DNA of 5,649 nt from Alphaproteobacteria bacterium (GTDB lineage: Bacteria; Pseudomonadota; Alphaproteobacteria; UBA828), in NCBI GenBank assembly GCA_030604165.1, contig JAUVWK010000205.1, forward strand, positions 1-5,649. Reading direction: 5' to 3'. Below are positions 1-4,482 of this stretch, piece after piece; the stretch's first letter is position 1; every line of letters begins with the position of its first letter. A program made the translations under genes and the position numbers. Under the pieces are notes generated by a model. It was not told the origin of the DNA, did not search any database, and saw nothing but the letters and a program-made list of their open reading frames with translations.

Positions 1-256
1 CGGCATCGCGGTAGAAGATGTCGACCCGCACATGGCCGCCGTGCAAGAGCGTATAGCCGGCGCCGACCATGAACAGCGTGCCGTGCAGGTAGATCACGCC
101 TTCCTGCAGGAAGATGGCGCCCACGCCGAATACGTAGCGCATCACCACCACGGCGAATTGCAGCAGCACCATCGCTAGTGCCAGCCATGCCACGGTGCGT
201 CCGATGCGGTCGTTGAGACCGTCGATGAGGCGCGCCACCAAGGCCAGCGCGCTCAC
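1..256 (-). CDS. dctQ: TRAP transporter small permease (DctQ family), N-terminal part
   Basis: This is the small integral-membrane subunit of a tripartite ATP-independent periplasmic (TRAP) transporter; with the large permease it takes solute from the binding protein and imports it with sodium. I translated it by hand from a GTG at 256; 85 codons are visible before the left edge. A first hydrophobic helix covers about residues 21-44, containing RYVFG at 40-44. A second follows EG at 52-53 and ends in the signature GGHVRVDIFY at 73-82, typical of DctQ proteins of the mannitol/chloroaromatic (TakQ-like) class. A GGGAG ribosome site lies 7 bases before the GTG, and no other start codon is in frame nearby. 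It lies 176 bases downstream of the binding-protein gene, as in usual dctP-dctQ-dctM order. The C-terminal half and any dctM are outside the window. Substrate is not readable from this fragment. Confidence 0.88.
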   Translation of the reverse strand, partial: MSALALVARLIDGLNDRIGRTVAWLALAMVLLQFAVVVMRYVFGVGAIFLQEGVIYLHGTLFMVGAGYTLLHGGHVRVDIFYRDA

Positions 257-263
257 AACAACA

Positions 264-268
264 CTCCC
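264..268 (-). promoter_or_regulatory. Ribosome binding site of the small permease gene
   Basis: GGGAG on the minus strand sits 7 bases before the GTG at 256. It decides the start, because the reading frame upstream has no ATG, GTG or TTG in a sensible position. Confidence 0.6.
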
Positions 269-332
269 GACCTTCGCCTCGCCGGATGCTGCGCCGGGCC
301 GCCGTCATCATGCATCGCGCGGCGACAACGAA

Positions 333-363
333 ACGGCCCGCAGCGAAGCCGGCCGCGGGCCGT
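333..363 (-). other. GC-rich stem-loop between dctP and dctQ, possible attenuator
   Basis: A perfect 9-bp inverted repeat, ACGGCCCGC (333-341) and GCGGGCCGT (355-363), is separated by 13 bases. Read on the minus strand, the stem is followed by TTTCGTT, a poor T-tract, so it looks more like a partial terminator or RNA-stability hairpin than a full terminator. Hairpins between the binding-protein gene and the permease genes are a known way for transporter operons to make more binding protein than permease. That role here is inference. Confidence 0.4.
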
Positions 364-385
364 CAGGTTTTGTCGATGCCGGCGC

Positions 386-412
386 CCTGGCGCGATGGGT
401 CCTGGCGCGATG
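386..412. repeat. 12-base tandem direct repeat in the dctP-dctQ gap
   Basis: CCTGGCGCGATG occurs at 386-397 and again at 401-412, identical, with a 3-base spacer (period 15). It lies in noncoding DNA between the dctP stop and the stem-loop at 333-363. It could be a repeated protein-binding site or a simple slippage duplication; nothing in the sequence decides. Confidence 0.7.
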
Positions 413-418
413 TCACGC

Positions 419-433
419 AAGCGGAAAACGCTT
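419..433 (-). other. Small hairpin at the dctP stop codon
   Basis: AAGCG (419-423) and CGCTT (429-433) form a 5-bp inverted repeat around a 5-base loop. It overlaps the end of the TAA stop codon (435-433) of the binding-protein gene. It is too short for a terminator by itself but could protect the 3' end of the dctP message. Confidence 0.25.
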
Positions 434-1551
434 TAGCCGCCGTATTTGAACGGCAATTGCCGCGCTTCCCAGAAGGCCTGATCCGCATGCTTGGCGATGG
501 CGATGGCTTTCCTGCGGAAGTCGATGAAACTGTCATAGACCTTTTTGGTCGCCGCGTCCGCGGCGGCGACCTCGGCAACCACCTCGCCCGATTTTTCGCC
601 GAGGGCATTGAGCAATTCGTTGGCCATGCGGCGCACCGCAACGCCATGCTTATGCACCAGCGTATTCAGCGCGTCGCCGTTGCGCGCGTTGAATTCGGCG
701 AGCACGATGTCGTTCTCGGCCGCCATACAGGTCGCGAGCAAACTCTGCTGGCTCTTGCTCAAGCTGTTCCAGACGTCCAGGTTGATGCCGCTACTCAGCA
801 CGGTGCCGGGCTCGTGGAAGCCCGGCCAATAGTAGAATTTGGTCACCTTATAGAAACCGAAGGCGAGGTCGTTCCAGGGGCCGACCCACTCGGTGGCGTC
901 GATCGTACCGGCCTGCAGCGCCGCGAAGATCTCGCCGCCGGGCAGCGCCACGGCGGCCGCGCCAAGGCGGCGCAGGACCTCGCCGCCGAGCCCGGGAATC
1001 CGCATCTTGAGCCCCTTGAAATCCTCCAGCGTGTTGATTTCCTTGTTGAACCAGCCGCCCCATTGCACCCCGGTATTGCCGGCCATGAACGGTTTGAGGT
1101 TGAAGCCCGCCGAGAGTTCGTCCCACAGCTCTTGTCCGCCGGCATGGTAGATCCAGGCGTTCATCTCGGTCGCGGTCATGCCGAACGGCACGGCGCAGAA
1201 GAAGTTGAAGGCTTTGGACTTGCCTTGCCAGTAATACTCGGCCGCGTGATAGAGATCCGCCGTGCCTTGCGAGACCGCGTCGAAGGATTCGAACGGCGGC
1301 ACCAACTCGCCGGCCGCATAGACCTTGACGGCAAGGGTTCCATCGCTCGCCTCGGTGATGCGTTTCGCCAGCCGCTCGGCGGCGGTGCCGAGGCCCGGGA
1401 AATTCTTGGGCCAAGTGGTGACCATTTTCAGTTGGCGGGTGTCCTTTGCGATCGCCGGCGCCGCGAGCGACGACGCCGCGACCGCGCCCGCGCCGGCGAG
1501 GGCCGCGCCCTTCAAGAACGACCGCCGTTTCAGTTTTCCCTTATCAGACAT
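433..1551 (-). CDS. dctP: TRAP transporter solute-binding protein, TakP/FcbT1-like, Tat-exported
   Basis: This is the periplasmic binding protein (DctP superfamily) of a TRAP importer, 372 residues. The N-terminus carries a twin-arginine signal, KRRSFLK at 8-14, then an Ala-rich hydrophobic stretch with likely cleavage after APAIA-K near residue 35. The mature part has GVQWGGWF at 161-168, MRIPGLGG at 183-190, LPGGEI at 203-208, GTIDATEWVGPWND at 215-228 and YYWPGFHEPG at 240-249. These are hallmarks of the 2-oxoacid/lactate (TakP-like) and mannitol/chloroaromatic branch. Q163, R184 and E221-W222 appear to match the carboxylate- and cation-binding residues described for TakP (recalled, alignment not run). 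The ligand is therefore probably a monocarboxylate such as a 2-oxo or hydroxy acid; this is inference. The ATG at 1551 has a strong AAGGAGGT 5 bases upstream. The partner small permease follows at 256. Tat export suggests folding before secretion, common in this branch. Confidence 0.93.
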   Translation of the reverse strand: MSDKGKLKRRSFLKGAALAGAGAVAASSLAAPAIAKDTRQLKMVTTWPKNFPGLGTAAERLAKRITEASDGTLAVKVYAAGELVPPFESFDAVSQGTADLYHAAEYYWQGKSKAFNFFCAVPFGMTATEMNAWIYHAGGQELWDELSAGFNLKPFMAGNTGVQWGGWFNKEINTLEDFKGLKMRIPGLGGEVLRRLGAAAVALPGGEIFAALQAGTIDATEWVGPWNDLAFGFYKVTKFYYWPGFHEPGTVLSSGINLDVWNSLSKSQQSLLATCMAAENDIVLAEFNARNGDALNTLVHKHGVAVRRMANELLNALGEKSGEVVAEVAAADAATKKVYDSFIDFRRKAIAIAKHADQAFWEARQLPFKYGG

Positions 1552-1555
1552 CGCG

Positions 1556-1563
1556 ACCTCCTT
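1556..1563 (-). promoter_or_regulatory. Strong ribosome binding site of dctP
   Basis: AAGGAGGT on the minus strand, 5 bases before the ATG at 1551, is a near-perfect complement to the 16S tail. It is much the strongest site in the window and fits a binding protein that must be made in excess. Confidence 0.85.
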
Positions 1564-1591
1564 ACTGCTTGCGTTATTGCTGCCCCGAACC

Positions 1592-1683
1592 GATGCGCCG
1601 GTCTCGGCGCACCCAAACCCATGCCATGTTCAAGGTTAACTTGACGCGGACCGGTCGGCTAGCGCGCTGATCCGCCGGTCTCG
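1592..1683. repeat. 15-base direct repeat pair in the bpt-dctP gap
   Basis: GATGCGCCGGTCTCG at 1592-1606 and GATCCGCCGGTCTCG at 1669-1683 match at 14 of 15 bases, 77 bases apart. They bracket most of the 137-base noncoding gap upstream of dctP, where its promoter should be. The arrangement could be two sites for a regulator acting by looping, or chance in GC-rich DNA. I could not find a convincing sigma70 promoter between them. The gap also holds the palindrome GACCGGTC at 1649-1656. Confidence 0.5.
1630..1644. promoter_or_regulatory. Inverted repeat upstream of dctP, operator candidate
   Basis: TCAAG (1630-1634) and CTTGA (1640-1644) form a perfect 5-bp inverted repeat around GTTAA, the most AT-rich spot in the gap. 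It lies about 80 bases before the dctP start, between the two 15-base direct repeats. Its shape suits a dimeric repressor or activator site. No regulator family is assigned. Confidence 0.35.
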
Positions 1684-1688
1684 CCGCG

Positions 1689-2504
1689 TTACGCCTCGAG
1701 CCGCTGCCAACCGTCGGGCCCAAGGATTTCAACCGGACGAAACCGCGCCTTGTAGGCCATGTTGCCGCGGCCCTCGATCCAGTAGCCCAAATAGAGGTAG
1801 GGCAGGCCGAGCGCGCGGGCGCGCGCGATCAGCCAAAGGATCATGGTGGTGCCCGGGCTTTGCCGCTGCCGCGCCGGATCGAAAAACATATAGACACCCG
1901 AGAAGCCGTCGTTCACGCGGTCGTACAGGCACACCGCGACCAGCGCCGCCGTGCTGTCGTGAAAGGCGACGAGCGTGGTGTCGACGAAACTCTCCTCGAC
2001 CATGGCCCGATAGTCATCGAAATCCATCGACGCCATCTCGCCATCGTGGTGCCGGGCCCGCAAATAGCGCAGGAAAAGCGCGTGATGCTCGGCGCGCGCC
2101 GCGGGCGGCTGCGCGTCGGCTGTTAGGTCGGCATTGGCCTTGAGCACGCGGCGCAGCGACCGACCGGGCTCGAAGTCGTTCACCCTGACCCGCAGCGGCA
2201 CACACGCCCGGCAGGTGCGGCAGGCCGGCCGGTAGGCGATGGTGTGGCTGCGCCGGAAGCCGGCCTTGAGCAGATCCCCATATTGCGCCACCGCTTGCGG
2301 GCCGCGCAGCGGTGTGAACAGCTTGCGCTCGTGCTGCCCCGGCAAATATGGGCAGGGCTGTAGCGCGGTGGCATAAAGGTAGGTGAGGGCCTCGCCGAGC
2401 CGCGCTTCGCGGGCCATCGCGCGCCCGGCCTCATTGCCGATCTCTTCGGTGCGCGCGGGCGGCGGACGGCCCGTCGGGTCAGAATAGAGCATGGCGGGGC
2501 GCAT
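1689..2504 (-). CDS. bpt: Aspartate/glutamate leucyltransferase (Bpt, ATE family)
   Basis: The enzyme moves leucine from Leu-tRNA to proteins with N-terminal Asp or Glu (EC 2.3.2.29), making a destabilising N-terminus that ClpS delivers to the Clp protease; it acts in the cytoplasm. The ATE N-terminal domain starts at CPYLPG (51-56) and holds RRSHTIAYRPAC (84-95) with a C95-x2-C98-x2-C101 block. The C-terminal GNAT-like domain includes GVYMFFDP (203-210), LYLGYWIEG (237-245) and MAYKARFRPVEIL (249-261). Cysteines in this region bind a metal or Fe-S cluster in eukaryotic ATE1; extension to this protein is inference. The frame from 2504 gives 271 residues, longer than the usual 235-250. M5 (2492) and M30 (2417) are alternatives; M30 gives 242 residues and the family-typical N-terminus. 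A TATAAT box overlaps the ATG at 2504, which makes that start doubtful. Family assignment is firm, start uncertain. Confidence 0.95.
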   Translation of the reverse strand: MRPAMLYSDPTGRPPPARTEEIGNEAGRAMAREARLGEALTYLYATALQPCPYLPGQHERKLFTPLRGPQAVAQYGDLLKAGFRRSHTIAYRPACRTCRACVPLRVRVNDFEPGRSLRRVLKANADLTADAQPPAARAEHHALFLRYLRARHHDGEMASMDFDDYRAMVEESFVDTTLVAFHDSTAALVAVCLYDRVNDGFSGVYMFFDPARQRQSPGTTMILWLIARARALGLPYLYLGYWIEGRGNMAYKARFRPVEILGPDGWQRLEA

Positions 2505-2508
2505 TATA
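2503..2508 (-). promoter_or_regulatory. Consensus -10 box (TATAAT) at the start of bpt
   Basis: TATAAT on the minus strand matches the sigma70 -10 consensus exactly and stands out in very GC-rich DNA. No good -35 box lies 16-18 bases upstream (GTCATC at 17). Transcription would begin near 2496-2492, after the ATG at 2504. That would favour translation from the ATG at 2492 (leaderless) or at 2417. Confidence 0.4.
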
Positions 2509-2526
2509 GCTTGCGCGGGTTTGCTG

Positions 2527-2538
2527 ATGACACGTCAT
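2527..2538. promoter_or_regulatory. Palindrome in the -35 zone of the bpt promoter
   Basis: ATGACACGTCAT is a perfect inverted repeat of 5-base arms with a 2-base centre. It sits in the 52-base gap between the SLC13 gene and bpt, overlapping where the -35 box for the TATAAT at 2503-2508 would be. With no consensus -35, an activator bound here could stand in for it, or a repressor could block the promoter. The binding factor is unknown. Confidence 0.35.
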
Positions 2539-2556
2539 TATCGCCGCGCCTTGATC

Positions 2557-4413
2557 TTACCAAAGGCCGTAATACCACGGCGCGAACAGGGAAAACGCGA
2601 CCCAAAGCAAAATGATAAGCGGTCCGCCGACGCGCAGGTAATCGGTAAACCGGTAGCGGCCCGGCGCCATCACCAACAAATTCGTCAAGTAGCCGATGGG
2701 CGTGGCGAAGGAGCAATTGGCCGCCAGAATGACGGTAATCACGAAGATCATGGGATCGACGCCCAAGCTGTAGGCGATATTGACCGCGATCGGCGTGAAC
2801 AGCACCGCGCAAGCATTGTTGGTCAGCACGTTGGTGATCACGGCGACGAGCAGGAAAAACGCCGAGAGCACGATGGCCGGGCCGGCGCCATGCAAGGCGC
2901 CAAGGAAGGAATCGGCGATAAACGTCGCGCCGCCGGTCGCCGTTAGCGCTGCGTCGAGAGCCAGGGCGGCGCCGCCGACCATGACGATCTGGCGGTCGAT
3001 GGCGCGGCCCGCCTGGCGGATGTTGAGGCAGCCCGTGACGATCATCAACGCCGCGCCGCACAACGCGGTAATCGTTATCGGCACCACGCCGCTGGCGGCG
3101 AGACCGACCACGGCGAGGAAAATCAGCACCGCACGCCCGGCGTGCCGGTAGGCGGGCAGCTCCGAGGCCGACCATTCCATGAGCACGACGTCGCGGTTGG
3201 CGCGGAGCGCCTGGATGTCACTCGGCCGACCCCGCACCAGCAGCACATCGCCCGCCTCGAGGCGAAGCTCGTTGATACGGGCGCGACTCATGCGCAAGCG
3301 GCGCTGAATTCCGAGCACCGAAATATTTTGACTCGCGGCGAACGCCACTTGCTCCAAGGGGAGGTCCACCATGCGCGAGCCTGGCGAGACCATGACTTCG
3401 GCCACCAAATGGCCCTGCGGCGCCCTGGCGTCGCCGCCCTCGACGTTCTGCGCGGGTCTAGACACGGGAGAAGGGCGAATGTAAAGCGTGGCGTCGCGCG
3501 CGACCGCCTCCGTCAAGGCGTTTCGCGTGGCCGCGACGATCACCAGGTCGTCCGGCTCCAGCCGGATGTCTTCAAAGGGCGGTTGGATGACGCTCTCGCC
3601 ACGCTCGATCATCAAGACGGTCATGTTGCGCAAGGCCGGAAACATGCCGCCCACCGCCTTGGCGCCGGTCAGCGACGAGCCGAGGGTGACGGTGAATTGG
3701 GCGACGAACTGCTTGCCGCCGGAGCCGGTTTGTTCGGCCACCGGCGCGCGCCGCTTCGGCATCAGGCGAGGTGCGACAAAAAGCACGTAGAGCAGGCCAA
3801 TGCCCGCCAAGACCAAGCCCGGGATGGTGAAATCAAAAAAGCGCAGCGGCCGCAAGCCCAATTGCACGGCCGTGCCCGAAACCAGGAGATTGGTGCTGGA
3901 ACCGATCAAGGTAGTCATGCCGCCAAGGATGGCGCAGAAACTCAGCGGCATCATGAGCCGGCTCGCCGAATGGCCGAGGCGGTCGGCCAGGGCGGCGAGG
4001 ATGGGAATGAACATCACGACGACCGGGGTGTTGTTCAAGAGCGCGCTGATCGACAACGCCACGATCAATGTCATGGCGATCGCGGGCGCCGGACGGCCGC
4101 GCGCCAGCAAATAAATCCGCCGCGAGGCGAAGTCGAGCGCGCCGGTGCGCACCATGCCCTGGCCGATGACGAGCAGCGCCACCACGGCGATGATGGCGGG
4201 GTTGGCGAAGCCCTTGAGCAACGCCACGGCGCCGAGCGGCTCGTCGCCCGGCTCGCGCGCTATCGGGGCGATGTAGAACAACACGAGCAGGAGCGCGACC
4301 AGCACCGCCGAAGTCAGTTCCAGCGGCACGCGCGGGTTGGCATAGGCCACGATCGCGAGCCCCGTGAGGCCGAGCGTCGCCCACATGGCAATAGACGGAT
4401 CGACCGAGATCAT
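2557..4413 (-). CDS. SLC13/DASS-family anion permease with two RCK_C domains
   Basis: This is an inner-membrane secondary transporter of the divalent anion/sodium symporter type, 618 residues. Two membrane halves (about 8-215 and 425-615) flank a soluble insert. Each half has the paired signature of the fold: NNTP (127-130) with IGSSTNLL (170-177) in the first, and NNAC (532-535) with TPIGYLTNLLVMAP (571-584) in the second. The insert holds two TrkA_C/RCK_C domains, at about 235-305 and 335-405, each with a Gly-rich core and a late 'L.xGD.L.V' strand (EPDDLVIV, EAGDVLLV). This architecture is known among bacterial SLC13 proteins annotated as sulfate, thiosulfate or dicarboxylate transporters; the substrate here cannot be told. 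The ATG at 4413 is the only early start, since an in-frame TGA lies 12 bases upstream; M10 is a weaker alternative. There is no close Shine-Dalgarno, and a promoter sits immediately upstream. Confidence 0.92.
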   Translation of the reverse strand: MISVDPSIAMWATLGLTGLAIVAYANPRVPLELTSAVLVALLLVLFYIAPIAREPGDEPLGAVALLKGFANPAIIAVVALLVIGQGMVRTGALDFASRRIYLLARGRPAPAIAMTLIVALSISALLNNTPVVVMFIPILAALADRLGHSASRLMMPLSFCAILGGMTTLIGSSTNLLVSGTAVQLGLRPLRFFDFTIPGLVLAGIGLLYVLFVAPRLMPKRRAPVAEQTGSGGKQFVAQFTVTLGSSLTGAKAVGGMFPALRNMTVLMIERGESVIQPPFEDIRLEPDDLVIVAATRNALTEAVARDATLYIRPSPVSRPAQNVEGGDARAPQGHLVAEVMVSPGSRMVDLPLEQVAFAASQNISVLGIQRRLRMSRARINELRLEAGDVLLVRGRPSDIQALRANRDVVLMEWSASELPAYRHAGRAVLIFLAVVGLAASGVVPITITALCGAALMIVTGCLNIRQAGRAIDRQIVMVGGAALALDAALTATGGATFIADSFLGALHGAGPAIVLSAFFLLVAVITNVLTNNACAVLFTPIAVNIAYSLGVDPMIFVITVILAANCSFATPIGYLTNLLVMAPGRYRFTDYLRVGGPLIILLWVAFSLFAPWYYGLW

Positions 4414-4421
4414 AACTAAGT

Positions 4422-4449
4422 ATCATAGGGGCGGCCCTCCCCTTGCCAA
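4422..4449 (-). promoter_or_regulatory. Sigma70-like promoter of the SLC13 gene
   Basis: On the minus strand TTGGCA (4449-4444) and TATGAT (4427-4422) each match the consensus at five of six bases with a 16-base spacer. This is the best promoter in the window. The -10 box ends 8 bases before the ATG at 4413, so transcription would start at about 4417-4413 and the message would have almost no 5' leader. It separates the SLC13 gene from motB transcription. Confidence 0.5.
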
Positions 4450-4472
4450 GCGCGTCGCGGCGCGGTGCGCGG

Positions 4473-4482
4473 CCGGTACCGG
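4473..4482. other. 10-base palindrome abutting the motB stop
   Basis: CCGGTACCGG directly follows the motB TAA (4485-4483). It is a perfect palindrome with no loop and no T-tract after it, so it is not a convincing terminator. I see no other terminator in the 69-base gap after motB. Confidence 0.3.

Noticed and set aside
253..315. A 20-codon minus-strand frame whose TGA overlaps the dctQ GTG, like a coupled leader peptide
   Set aside because: It has no ribosome site before its ATG, and no regulatory codon run or conserved feature; the overlap can arise by chance. dctQ has its own GGGAG site.
1611..1626. TGGCATGGGTTTGGGT on the minus strand, resembling a sigma54 promoter upstream of dctP
   Set aside because: The -24 half fits (TGGCA), but the invariant GC of the -12 half is GG at the required spacing, so it fails the key rule.
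286..1644. A 452-codon open frame on the plus strand opposite dctP
   Set aside because: It is a mirror of the high-GC codon pattern of dctP. Its translation shows no recognisable domain, while the minus strand encodes a clear binding protein with signal peptide and ribosome site.
1641..1688. GC-rich inverted repeats after the bpt stop (GACCGG with CCGGTC) as a terminator
   Set aside because: Several alternative pairings are possible and no T-tract follows on the minus strand; not convincing as an intrinsic terminator.
3142..4419. A 425-codon open frame on the plus strand opposite the SLC13 gene
   Set aside because: The translation is a His/Arg/Gln-rich low-complexity sequence typical of antisense shadows of membrane proteins in GC-rich genomes; no start signal or family match seen.
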